Below the pieces are notes generated by a model. The model had not been told where the DNA came from and made no database searches. It was given only the letters and a program-made list of their open reading frames with translations. A stretch of 64,000 nucleotides of DNA from Antedon mediterranea (Eukaryota; Echinodermata; Crinoidea; Comatulida; Antedonidae), in the NCBI RefSeq assembly GCF_964355755.1, contig NC_092674.1, forward strand, positions 24,888,001-24,952,000. The letters are read 5' to 3'. Shown here one piece after another: positions 1-12,900 of the stretch (position 1 is its first letter; the number at the start of each line of letters is the position of its first letter). Position numbers and translations under genes: made by a program.

Positions 1-452
1 AATTTATTATATATATATTGATAATAATTATGATGATGATAATGCGAAGGTACTGATAATGATTGTGTGATGATGATAATGATGATGTTGATGATGAAGC
101 AGTAATACTCCGGTGGATCTCGATGCCACGTATTTCAGATCATCACTGCCTGGTTCATACATCTACACCACCGAGTTAGTGTTGGATTCGAGACCAAGGA
201 AGTTGTGCCTTTACTATACTAGACCTACTCTTGCCTTGACTATACTAGACCTACTCTGTCATAATAGTAATTGATATTCGAGAAATATAGTCTAAATTAG
301 AGTTCATAAATATACTTATATAAAGTAAAATTGACGTCGGAGTATTAGGCCTAAATCAACACATCTGACCAATAACAGTATATATATATATATTGTATAC
401 GGAATGCTATTCATGTCCCTTTAAATAATGTATACTGTCATTTCAAGGAATT

Positions 453-604
453 TTAAGCTCTGTCTACACTATCAACTTTATGTCACAAACAATGCGATGT
501 GCCCATATATGGACATGATGATGCAATATCACTGCTATAATATTTGTGCATAGCATTACCATCTTTGGTCACCAAACTAGTTTGATAGTGTATACAAAGC
601 TTAA
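453..604. repeat. MITE family B, copy 1
   Basis: Short element with terminal inverted repeats: left end TTAAGCTCTGTCTACACT, right end the inverted form ending ACAAAGCTTAA. The middle shares words such as GATGTGCCCATATATGG and GACATGATGATG with four other copies in the window. The TTAA at both outer ends suggests a TTAA target, as in piggyBac-type elements; this is inference. No coding capacity. Confidence 0.75.
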
Positions 605-2565
605 GATACATTTTTAAACTAGTTTACACAACATCTCGTTATTGCTTTTTAAATCATTCTTTTAAACCTAAAGTATGCACAGAAGTTTGTTTTGCATAGC
701 AGATGTACGTTATTATTGGTTGAAGGCTTGTATTCTTACTCCTGTGAACGATCAAAGTAGGCATATTGATCGAAACGTCGAGAAATCCAACTTTTCAGAA
801 ATAAATACGTGGTGCAGGGCCTGCTTAATTCGAAGTAAATAAGTTCCAACTTTGTTTATTAATTTTTTCTTTGTATATAAATAATTGCAATTTCAGGTGT
901 ACCACAAACCTTATATCACCACATCATTATTAGTTTTGTTGTCATTATTAATGTCACACAAAGAAATACATTATGAAAGTGAATATTTGTAAACAAAACT
1001 GTAAATAATATTTTTTAAATTCATTTATTAAAGAAATATACCAATTATACTCATGATGAGACCTAGTTAAGCCTCTTTTCCCAGGTAAGTCACTAACTCG
1101 GTAGGTACGGTACACAATTAACAATCTTTACATCGAAAACATTGTTCCGAAGGGCAACGGTATAATTATAATATTATATTGTTGTCACGTGGTTATTTAT
1201 GCTCCGGAATGTCACCGAGGCATTATAGGTGACAATTCATGGGTAGAAATCTTTTCTTATCTAGATTTTTGGGGAAATTAAGGGGAAAACTAGGGGAAAT
1301 CCCTCATTACCATATAAATAGAGACTGATAAGGCCCCAAAAATCCAGGTAATGTAAGGCAGACAGACATAACAAACAAAGTCCCGCCTACCATTTCCGAT
1401 TAGATAATGCACCAGTGATCACTGTGCATTGTATTAGGCCTAAACAAAAAAGCTACTGAATATGATTTTACGGGCCTGTCATGTGTCTACGCTTGGTGTA
1501 TTGCATTATCTATTTATGATCTTTGTTGGACTAAAACAATATTTGGATATTGATATCAGGGCCTCCTATTGGTCCTCATCAAATCTCAACAATAATAATG
1601 TATAATAATCATGTGATGAATCAAAATGCACCACACACCGAATGCATACAAATTGCAATAGCTAGAGCAGTTATAGCCTTCAACAATGACGTTTGCTTCT
1701 ATGGAAGAAGAAGATATAGGCCTATATTCAATCACATTGTGCATTGATGTAGACCCCCATACATACGTCCTTTAAATTCAAACATTGCAAATTTAATAAT
1801 GGAGACCAGATCCTTTTGAATGGTTTCTGTAATATTGTACATTACGCATCCATCCTGACTGGAAAATTGTACTGGGAAAGATATAGGGCGATAAACACCT
1901 ATGCTAGTAAACCAACACAAGACGTTTTTCAACAAAATTTTTAAAAAAGTATTAAAACAATTAAATTGCGAATTTCAGCGTGTAATTTGTTCTAAACGCG
2001 ATAACAGTATATTTATTAATTATTAATTCTGTATCTGTATTTAAAATGTAATTGTTCTTGTTTATCTTTCAATAATCTAAAACAACAACAAAATGTTTTG
2101 TAACTTATGACTATTCACTATTATGCATACATTTCTTTTATCATGGACCATTTGTAAGAACATTATTTTTAATGAAAATGTCATCCATGTAAAATAAGTT
2201 TATAGATAAATAAATAAATAAACAGTAGTACGTGGAGGATAGGACTGAAATGGTAATTCTGCAACGAAGTACAAAAGAGTACCGTAGGCCTACCAATGTA
2301 TTATGAATTACGCCGCGTAATGTTGAGGATTATGGTTATTGTACCAATTAATATTTGGGCCTATTCAAAGGATATAAAAGAAATTTCCCTTGTCATTGTC
2401 ACCAACTAATTACTAACTATTTGAAATATTGAAATGAGACATACAAGGAACTATACTAGGAAAAAAACACGTTTTATTTCTAAGTATCGTTACATCATGC
2501 GCGCTGTAGCCTACTTTCCCGAATTTGTAATATCCTGATTCCTATACTGATCGAAGAAGAAATTA

Positions 2566-2785
2566 AGATGTATTGTCCCCCAAAAACATAAACAAAATGC
2601 AGATTCATAAATCAGACTTTAAATAGACCATTCTGCAGTTTTAATAACGTTATTCACTTCTGTAGGAAAAAAAATTTCACTTACAAAAAGACAAAAGAAA
2701 CAGTTAATTTTAACCAAAAACATTTTCAGGTTAATAGATTTTTTCGATCCAGTTTTTGGTTAAAGTGAATAACTATTAGGTGATA
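2566..2785. repeat. MITE family C, left part
   Basis: Begins with AGATGTATTGTCCCCC followed by an A-rich run, the terminal sequence shared with the more complete copy at 3290-3584 and a diverged copy near 35.17 kb. The internal words TTATTCACTTC and AATCAGA..TTT are shared with the 35 kb copy. The right end is not clear. Confidence 0.55.
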
Positions 2786-3289
2786 TTAAAATGGCATATT
2801 TAACAAATATATTATATCATTACAACATGTTAGGCCTACTTTTTAAAAACTCACAATTGGAGGAGATTATGAAGGCGTGTTGAATTCTTGTTTCCGTCGA
2901 GTAGACATATTTGCAATATAACACGTTTCATACTTTGTTATTCTGTTCTGTTTGTTATTATAGATTCTTGTATCTTTTTTAAAGAAGTAAGTTGTTGAAC
3001 TTGAACTGTTTGAAGCATCCTAAACTCATGTCTTACAAATGAACTTCTATAGAAATACTATTGTTGATACATAGGCCTAGAATTGGACATGGCACGAACT
3101 CCAAGTGCTGCTGGCCGTCTATAATATTCTTTCACATCACCTAGCTAGCAAAACACCAGAGTTTAGGCCTATAGGTCCATGTTTGAACACACCACGAACG
3201 AGCGCACACCGAACAAAACCGTTAACACTGACGTTTGCTGGCGATGTGAAAGAGGAATTCAGCGTAAAATATATAGCTGTAAACGTTAA

Positions 3290-3584
3290 AGATGTATTGT
3301 CCCCCTGAAAAAAAAATTATTAATTTTAATAGTTATCGGGGAAAAAATGTATTTACCTAAAAACTGTAACCGAAAGTAAAAAAATAGTCAAATTGGCTGC
3401 CAGTCAATGAGTTATTGGTTGAATTTAACCATTTATTTTGTAATTTTATACTGAGTGGAAACATTAATTTTTCGTTTTTGTTCTTACGGAACTGATTGAC
3501 TTTTTTAAAACTACAAAATAATCTATTCAAAGTCTGATTGTATTAATCTTTTTTTTTTTCATGTTTTTTCGGGACAATACATCT
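3290..3584. repeat. MITE family C, complete copy
   Basis: About 295 bp bounded by inverted repeats: AGATGTATTGTCCCC on the left and GGGACAATACATCT on the right. Non-coding and AT-rich inside. A left-end-only relative lies near 22.46 kb (GATGCATTGTCCCCC). Confidence 0.75.
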
Positions 3585-4342
3585 AGTACGGGCATTCTAT
3601 TGCCAATACTGATAGGCCTACTTTAAAAATTGTTGGAGATGATATGCCCTCTGCTGCACATTATTTATTTTATAACAACATACTGGAGAATACAATCAGG
3701 TAAAGGAAAACCTGTTTTGCCTTGTGGTCCTGTCTTAAATACAAAAAAAATCAGGGGAAAAATGTTTATAATTGAATTAATCAATATCAGTTTAAACAAC
3801 TGATATAAAATATAAGACAACAGCCAAATTATTACACTATTTTAAAATATAGCCTGAGCAACTTAGGCCTAAATATATTTGTTTTGTTTGGAAAATCAAT
3901 TTTAATAGAACCAAAGTTTATTAAGAGAAAAACACATTTTTGTTTTATAAATACTTTATGTTATTTATTTTGGGAGTTCGGGCCTTCGTAGTATTTCGCC
4001 GCTTCTGGTTACACCGTGATTTCATAGAATTACAAGCTAATCGGAAGAAAGTGGGATTTTGATCAGACAAACTATAATCTTTGTTTATAGTTCGTTTTAA
4101 ATTGTACCTTCGTGGAAATTCGGAGCTTCTGGTTAAACAGACATTTCCTGGAATAGCTATTGTGACACGCATGGGAATTGGGGTGCCCAGACGTGTTATT
4201 TAACCTGAGACAATACAATAGTCACACTTCCTGATACATAATAATTATACGAATCTCAAGTTCACCAGAGTCATAGGCCTACTATTAGTACTGTATTACT
4301 ATAGCCCTAATCAATTACTGATCTGTATAAAAGGTGTAAACA

Positions 4343-5112
4343 TTAAAGTTTGGTTTGCGCTTGGACGCAATGTAATGACGAAAGCGCAACGTAAAGCTTG
4401 GTTCCCACTAGCAACGCAACCGACCCAATATAAGAAAATGCCGTTCCAATTATTGTGTTTACCCCCGCTTGCATGAAATCAAACCTGTTATGTTTGCAGC
4501 TGTTGCGTCGTCGGTTCCTACTTATGATTACGCAATACAGCACTTTGCGTCAATTCGTCGCTGAGTTGCGTCTTAAGCTTGGTTCCCACTAGCGACGCAA
4601 CGCAACGTAACGCAACCTACTCAACGTAAGAAAATTCCCTTCTGATAGTTGTGTTTGCCCCCGCCTGCGTGAAATCAAACCTGCGATGTTTGCAGCACTA
4701 TTGCGTCGTCGGTTCCCACTTATGATTACGCAATACAGCACTTTGCGTCAATACGTCGCTGCGTTGCGTCTTAAGCTTGGTTCCCACTAGAACGTAACGC
4801 AAGGACGTAAACGCAACGCAAGCGTTTTAACCAATGACAAGCGAAGTTATAGACAGTTAGCAATCACAAGCGAATAAGCCATCGCTTGTGATTGGTCAAT
4901 TCACTTGCGTTGCGTTACGTCCTTGTGTTGCGTCGCTAGTGGGAACAACGCTTTAGTGGGAACCACGCTTAAAGCTTGGTTCCCGTTAGGACGCAACGCA
5001 TCGTTGAAGCGCAACGTAAGCAATTTGACCAATCACAAGTGATGTATTATCCGAACTTGGCATTGGCATTGGTCAACTCCTTTGCGTTGCTCTTACGTCC
5101 TTGCCTTGCGTC
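4343..5112. repeat. Cluster of MITE family A copies (types A1 and A2)
   Basis: Several abutting or nested copies share the end AAGCTTGGTTCCCACTAG followed by a CGCAACG-rich tract, and its inverse. Two sub-types are visible. A1 (about 4392-4570 and 4575-4775) has a shared core of about 100 bp with GAAATCAAACCTG and TTGCGTCGTCGG. A2 (about 4775-4975 and 4975-5112) has inner arms GACCAATCACAAG and its inverse, so most of it could fold into a hairpin. No coding capacity; predicted short ORFs here are repeat artefacts. Confidence 0.8.
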
Positions 5113-5499
5113 TCTATTTTGAATCAATATTATCTAATCACTGCTAATATTAATGATAATTGATCAGCAAACCAATTTTGAATCAAACTTTTTCAGAGTT
5201 TGTTTTATATTATAATTTTTAATGTAATATTGATATAATTTATATTTTCTAGTGGTGGATATAAAACAGAAGTCACAATGTTGCCACCAAGAAATAGCGA
5301 TTCTTCGATTATATAGTGTTAATTATGATAGGCCATACTATACGATGTATTGGCCAAATACTGCATGACTTATTTTACTATTTTGCTATATTTCGTTAAA
5401 AAAAATTGTGTTCTAATAAATAAAACTGCAAGATCAATTAATCGATCCGCATTTGAAATATACCTTTATATCGGGGAACATTGAAATGATTGATTGAAA

Positions 5500-5806
5500 T
5501 ATTTATTTATACTGGGTAACCTCTTCAGTCAATGACTGGTCTCCCAGAGGGCCCAGTTGGTGATCAGTGGCTGTGATGTACTAATACACCGGGATAACCC
5601 CCTACTCGTCTCGAAAGATGTACTAGGTTCTTTAAAGTGCACACGAGCTAGATGTGTACACTGGACCTACGGTTTATAGTCCTTATCCGAGAAGACTCGT
5701 TCTACCACCAGAACCATGGAGTGAGTGAGCCTCGAACCCCTGCCGATGTTATAGCTAGGTAATTACGGTTCCACTGTCTTAACCGCTCGGCCACTCACTC
5801 ACTACA
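5500..5806 (-). repeat. tRNA-derived SINE
   Basis: On the minus strand the head carries a pol III A-box-like sequence (TGGCCGAGCGGTTAAGAC) and a B-box-like GGTTCGAGGCTC about 35 bp further on, as in a Leu/Ser-type tRNA. A non-tRNA body follows. A related, more decayed element is at 6.5 kb and another in the intron upstream of the first GPCR. Confidence 0.7.
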
Positions 5807-6514
5807 TACAAAAATAATGCATCTGACTACTATACTAAATAATAACATAATGTAATGGATGTGGTACAACAACAACTAATTAACAGCAATTATATCGGTA
5901 GTAATAAACGCAATCAAAGCAATCAAGAAACAATTCGGCCATAACAGGATCCTAAGTCTGCAGAAAAAGGGTAATTCTCAACCAATTTCCAGCACCGTTT
6001 AGCAGTTAGTTCGTACAATAGTTAGTTAATTTATTTTTATAATATGATAAAAGAACGAAACCAAGGAACTAAAGGTTTGCTTATAGATTTGTCCGGGTGC
6101 AGAAAGTGTCATAGTTCTAAAAAAAATATCTGACCTCAGCCCCAGAAAAGAATATGATATCCTTGAACAAGAAGATCATTATAGCGTTCGTGACAGAGAA
6201 ATAATAGGTCCATACCAAATAGCCTTGGTTCTACAATGAAACATTTAATAACAATAATATACATTACTTGTCTGAGAGGGAAAGGACAATAGTTCATAAT
6301 TTTTTGATAATACCTACGGATATATAACATAATAGTACACTTAAAATAGAAAATATGATGGAGATTTCAATACAGTATATATAATATATGGTTTAATTAT
6401 TTGAACAAATAGTAATGATCATCAAAATGAGTGCAAACAAAATATGAAGAAAATTGAACAAAAAATATATTATAAAAGACATTTTTTAGAATTATTTTAT
6501 TATTTAAGTTATTT

Positions 6515-6730
6515 ACTTATACTAGGTAACCTCTTCCAGAGAGCCCAGTTGTGATCAGGGCTGTGTGTGTACTAGTAGTGTAACCCTCTACTCGTGTCGA
6601 AAGGGTTAGCTTCTTTAAAGGTGGACACTGGACATAGGGATGATCCATGGAGCGAGTAAACTTCGAACCCTTGCCGATGGCATGACTACGTAATTACGGT
6701 TACACTGTCTTAATCGGCCACTCACTTAAG
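6515..6730 (-). repeat. tRNA-derived SINE, diverged copy
   Basis: Shares the body words of the 5.5-kb SINE (GGTAACCTCTTCCAGAG, CCTCTACTCGTGTCGAAAG) and the degenerate tRNA-like head (ATTACGGTTACACTGTCTTAA on the plus strand, one internal base changed), but is shorter and has indels. Confidence 0.6.
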
Positions 6731-7082
6731 CCTGTGTTGAGGTGGAGGGTTGGTGGTGGGGCGGAAGGAGCAAATATTAAATGTAATAGAAGTTATCTAA
6801 TTTAAAATATAAAACAAGTTAATCGGCAGCCATTCAATCAATCAATTAAATATTATGTATTGTATAAGAGCAATCGGAGAGTTTTAACCTACGCCAGAAA
6901 AAGTAGAAAGAGAAAATGAATTTTAAAAATATAGTGGGATTTGGTTCCGAATTCTGTAATTCTGCATACCTAGTGAATGCGCACAAACGTGCGCATGCAT
7001 ATATAAATGTATGCAATGCTTAAAATATAGGGCCTAATCTGAAACGAGGTGTAATTTCGTCAACATTAATTTTGTAAAAGTG

Positions 7083-7250
7083 TAAAGCTTTGTTTACACT
7101 ATCAAACTTTATGTGTCAAAAAAATGTGATGTGCCCATATATGGACATGATGATGTCATATCACTACCATATTTAAGCATAGCACTACCATATATAGGCA
7201 CATCAAACTTTTTTGACACATACAGTTTGATAGTGTAGACAAGGCTTAAG
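7083..7250. repeat. MITE family B, copy 2
   Basis: Same inverted-repeat ends as copy 1: left TTTGTTTACACTATCAAAC, right TTTGATAGTGTAGACAA. Same core, including CCCATATATGG. Looks complete. Confidence 0.75.
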
Positions 7251-9397
7251 AGCGCGTACACCCTTGTACATGCGTTACGCTTTTTTTCAATTCTCGTTTG
7301 ATAACCTGAAATGTATCAGGTTGTAAAGATATAATTGAAAGCGTGCGTGTAGAGCACGTAACTATTTTACTGTATACCCATTACTATAGTGAATATTTGA
7401 ATATAGACCTGCTTGGAAAAAAATCGTTTTGATGTAATCTTTTTGACAAAAAGACAGACAGGGTTAATCGGATACGTATTTGTTTCTCATTGGCGAAGGC
7501 AATACAAAATTACTGAAAATTTGAAAATATGTTGAAAATATGTTGAAAATATGTAGCAGTAATAATTAAATAATTACATTATTATGTACATGTAGCGAAT
7601 CATTATGTAGATAAGCATTAGTCAGTAGTATAGTGCTAGCGTTGTTTGTAATAAGTACTTCTCAGTAGGCCACAAATTATTGCCTAATATTGTGAATTGT
7701 ACCACCTCTGATGGATTCCCATTGTGAATGTTAGTGTTTTTTTCAACTGTGTACTTAACTTATGTTTTGATTTATCATTTTGATTTGTATTAATTTTTAT
7801 ACCTATATTGAACAACTTCAAACACAGTACCCTCCCACTCAAATTATTATTGAGTCATTTTCTATTTATAACGAAAACAATAAGTTGGGAAAAAACTACA
7901 GAAATGAACGTGTATTCCTTACTGGTGAGTAATATGCCTTTAGCAAATAACACTGAACATAAACACAGGTTGAATAGGATTGTGAAGTAGATATTCATTT
8001 TTTTTAAAATATATCACACACCATACAAATTGTGCTATACCAGTGAAGAATGACAGTTAACGGTTTATCGCACGGATCGGTATAAACATTAAATTACATA
8101 ACAATAAACTATGTTACCATCTAAGTTTTTATAATGTTCTGAAGCGAAAGCGGAGTTACTCTATTATTAAAATTTCTATTTATATTAAAGTACGAAAACA
8201 GAAACAAACAAGCAGTTAATGATTGTCTTTTTCGGAACAATATAAAAAAAATATTTAGAGAAATCCTCCTTAAAACAAACCAAAGACAAATTACTATTTT
8301 CTTTTATACTAAAAATAGACAAAACGAAATCTTTTCATAGAATTAATATGATAATACTATTATAAACATTTCATATTGATATGGTATTTGTATATATAAC
8401 ACACCCTCGATTCACCCTAAGCCAGGTGACGGGAAGCTTCTTCGAAGTGGTTCTCCACTTTCGAGACATTGCAACAACTTCCGTAGATCTGGCCGGCAAC
8501 TCTTCATGTACATTGCTTACACAGTGATAGTAGGCATAATAGTATTGAAAATATAAAAAAATAAATTAAAAAAAGGAGTGTTACTGTATATAGAAAGCAA
8601 TGTGTTTATCAAATAAAGGAATTTTATTATGGAATAAATCTACAAATGTTTATATATTTTGAAAACTATACAAACAATGTCTATTAGCAAAGTATACAAT
8701 ATGAGTATAAGTAATTATAAATATTAAGAACTTGTAAACCTTTTCTTCTTCTATTAACAAAAGTATGTCACCGGGTTTTTAAAAATTAATTAACTGAATG
8801 AAAATTTTGAATTTATTTGAATTTGTTGTATTTTGTTGAAAAACCTTTTGAAATCTATTATATGTTTAACCTGTAATTTAAGGGCAGAGAGTGAACCCAC
8901 ATATCGTAGGGAAGATCAATTCTCTCGTAATTTTTATTGCTTCCCTACTTTGCGTCATTAGAGCTGAATTTAATATATTTAATGAAATTGATATTTAAAT
9001 GGGGTTCTTTCTTTATAAGCATTTGCTTCTTGAGTTTTCTTCTTTTCTTTATTTTATTTTGTTGTCATATTGAAATGTTCATCGCTCAAAGAAAATAAAA
9101 GAAGTTGCTTGTCATTGTAATAATAATTACTAATTTATCAAACTATATGAACAAAAATGAGAACAATGAGACTAAATTGAAGATTGTTAATTGTACACTG
9201 TGAACGCGAACTGATAAAACACATTTTCGCTTTATCTTATAATAATATGTAGCTATAAATAAGATAAGCCATTATCGATAATGATATAAAATGTGATCTT
9301 TTATTTTTTTCATTTTTTTAATTATGCCCTGGCCTTTTCAATTTAAAAAAAGGGTTTAAAAAATAACAGTTTTTGCTGGAAATTCCTCCAAGCTCGA

Positions 9398-9510
9398 TTA
9401 AGCTTAGATCATACGCAACGCAATTAATTTGACCAATCATAAGCGAAGGATCATCCGATAAAGTTGCTTGTGATTGGTCAAATTACTTGCAATGCCTCGT
9501 ATAATCAAAG
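9398..9510. repeat. MITE family A2, decayed copy
   Basis: Retains AAGCTTAGATC, CGCAACGCAA and the inner inverted arms TTGACCAATCATAAGCGA and TTGTGATTGGTCAAATTA. The outer right end is degraded. Confidence 0.6.
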
Positions 9511-9975
9511 CGGCGTCATATAACCTTTGACAATTCTTGCAGCTCGTACTACCACAGCGTGAAACTTCGAATTTAATTAACTGAAATAAATTAAACAACA
9601 TATCATAATCTAAATTGATAAGTTTTCGTCATAAACTAAAAATAAATGTTGAAATATAATTGTTATTAGAAAATTTAAATATCAGAAACTCAGTTTCAAT
9701 ACATTGCACTTGCTATTGGTTTTGATACTCCAATCCGTCACAACATTGTTATAATTTTTACGATGACACAATCGAGTGCCCCGGAACATGCATTATTTAT
9801 AGAATCCACATATTTCTGGGTATTACGCTGAATATTCATTAGGGACAAAACTATTATGGGAAAACTAAAATAAATAGAGTGGGATTAGAGAATCTCATCA
9901 CTTTGCTCCTGAATCATCACAACTCAAAACATACTTTGAAGAAGCTAAGAAAACGTATAGGCCAACTTAGTGAAA

Positions 9976-12900
9976 ATGTTCAGTCAGTTTGATATGCCAA
10001 GCAATGAAGTCGGCTCATCAGAAAAAGCCGCCAACGGAAAAGGACCAGAAGAGATGCGAGGAAAAAGTTCTTCTGCAAGAACGTACCTTAAACCGGTGGT
10101 TTTGGCAGTTTTTACAGTATTCATGGTCAGCATTTTCACGTGGCAAACAGTGTATTTGGTACGGGTCTCAAATAGGTTAAGTCTTGTGGAAGAAGCCGTC
10201 CCAACGTCCAGTACTTGGCTCGCGAGTGACGACACAGAGGTAGGTCTAATCGCTTTATTTTTTAATTTTGTAGAGGCATTCGCTGACGTTTAGGCTTATT
10301 TAAGTGTACAATTAATTTGATGTTTAAATTATTCTCATCGATAATAGCATTATAATTACTATAGGCCTAGTATACTAAATAGTTGCTATTATTCATTTTC
10401 ATCATTATTTCACTTTTAAAGAAAGTCTAAAATCTTAAACAAATAAATAAAAAGATAAAAACGAATTGAAGAAATTATAAATGCATTAAAAACATGCGTT
10501 TACAAAAAAAAAAAAAAAGTAACGCTCAGAAACCGGGCTGGTTATTTATATAACAAATTGTTGTTCCTTGGCGACACATTTCAATTAAAAAACGTGAATT
10601 ACAAAAATAATTACAAAAATATAATGTATTTCAAAAAATTATAGCTGACATGGTCAATATTAACTTTAGAAACACACATCTGGGTTGATCCACTTAGATC
10701 AAGACACAACTTTGCGCTGATTACCAGCTGCATTATGGGAGTATGTTTCCATATGTGTTCCAAAAAAGTACTTGGGTAATAATGTTCAGCCCTTAGAGGT
10801 TTCACAACATTAGGCGCTATATAAATACAGGATATTATTATTATTATCCTACAAAAATAAAAAGTATTTGTAGGCTCACATCATAGTTTATTTATCATCA
10901 AGAAAATATTTTAAAATAAGTTGTTTCTTGATAGGATTTTGGTATTGCTTTTTCTTGGGTTAGTTATTTTTATACAAGTGCAGTTATTATCGTTATTTCT
11001 TAAATCCCAGCAGAAATCAGGACAAAATAACACCATTTGTTTAAAAAAACTACAGAATGTCTAAAATAAAAAATAGTCAGACATTTTTTCAGTAGTTAGA
11101 TAGTTCAACCTACCGTATCTAACTCCCCAAAACAGAAAAAAAACGTGCAACAAAAGTTGGGTGTGTGGTAGATAATAATAATGTAATAACAAAAAATAAC
11201 ACAAAAATGTTATAGAATGTTTTGCCACACTGTTTATTTTTCATATTTGTTTTAAATTGCCTCTGTCAATTATTAGATTAGTGTGAGTCGTATTTTCGTC
11301 TACAATACCTGTTGGATTTCGTAGTTACAGATACCAGGGATGTGTTTTTATAGGCCTACCTCCCTGCAGATACGTTTCCATTGTAGGGTTTATGATACAG
11401 CCACAGCAAGCACCCATTGTCTGAAACAGTATGAAGTCCTTAGTCCTAAATTACATATGTGAAGCACTGAGGGCGGTAGACATTATTTGCACAATTTTAC
11501 AATAACAACAATATTGTAAATTAATTTGATTTTATTCTGTTAAAATCTACAGATAGAAGAAACATTTAAGAGCAAACGTAAGTATATTACTTGTTTAATA
11601 GTATACAAATAATGAATGTTTTTTAGTGTAATGGTACAAATAATGTTACGAGGTGAATGATGAAAGTAATATTATTTCAACGAGACAAAGTCGAGTTGAA
11701 ATATAACCTTTCATCATTCACCAAATGCCATTATTTGTACCATTACACGAATATAAAACATTCATTATTTGTTTTATATAACATCTAAATAAATAGGTTC
11801 TTGTTATTTGAATCAGATTGAATAAAAGGTATTGATTCACATTGTTGAAACAGTAACATTTGTTTTTTAATAATAATTATATTAAATATTATATTTATTT
11901 GGATGTTATAATCACACTTCTACTGTAGGCCTAGTGTTAATTATGACAACAAACAACTAAACAATCCGATCCTTTTTTGTTGTTGTGACCCTATCAATAT
12001 ATATCAATATATATCAATATATATCAATAAAATACAATAAAAAGAATAAAAGACAATAACAAAAGTATCGATAATTATAACTGTGAAATTGTGGATATCG
12101 TTGTGCTACATACAAAATGTATATTTCATTAAACCAAGTGAATCAGACATAACTTGAATGTGTTTTCGTTGTTTTTAAGATACAAATTATCCTATTATTT
12201 AATAATATAAATATTATAATTAATTTAACGAGGGCACGTTTTTGACTGATGTAATGTTTGTATAATGTATATCTCTTCACCATATTGGGGAAAATCTGAT
12301 TGAAATTGAAATTACTATCATTTTCTCCAACATTTAGGATCAGTTCCGGATGGAGATTCTGTGCGTCACAACCGTCAACAAAACCAGGTAAGTCACCATC
12401 ACAATATCTCATACTATTTTAGCACACCGAGTTTCTCATCATGTTCCATCTTATCTCACCTTACTTCCACCTCATCTCATTGTATCCTAGGCTCACTTTT
12501 TATCTCATCTAACCTTCCTCTAATCTCATCGTATCTTAAGCCTTACTTTTTATCTCATCTAATCTCCCTCTAATCTCATCATATCCTAAGCCTTACTTTA
12601 TCTCATCTAACCTCCTTCTAATCTCATCGTATCCAAGGCCTCACTTTTTATCTCATCTAACCTCCCTTTAATCTCATCATATCCTAAGCCTTACTTTATC
12701 TCATCTAACCTCCCTCTAATCTCATCGTATCCTAGGCCTCACTTTTTATCTGATCTAACCTCCCCCTAATCTCATCATATCCTAAGACCTTATTTTATCT
12801 CATCTGACCTTCCTCTAATCTCATCGTATCCTATGCCTCACTTTTTATCTTATCTAACCTCCCTCTAATCTCATCGTATCTCAGGCCTTACTTTATCTCA

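Larger units (their letters stand above)
1..9975. other. Gene-free left flank, repeat-rich
   Basis: I see no supportable coding gene. Open frames are short, lack family similarity and mostly lie in AT-rich sequence or inside repeats. The stretch holds a TGATGA-type microsatellite (about 25-105), two MITE-B copies, two MITE-C copies, a dense MITE-A cluster, two tRNA-derived SINEs on the minus strand and a decayed MITE-A near 9.4 kb, all listed separately. It ends at the first exon of a TNF ligand gene, so its right end should contain that gene's promoter; I could not identify a core promoter motif with confidence. Confidence 0.6.
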
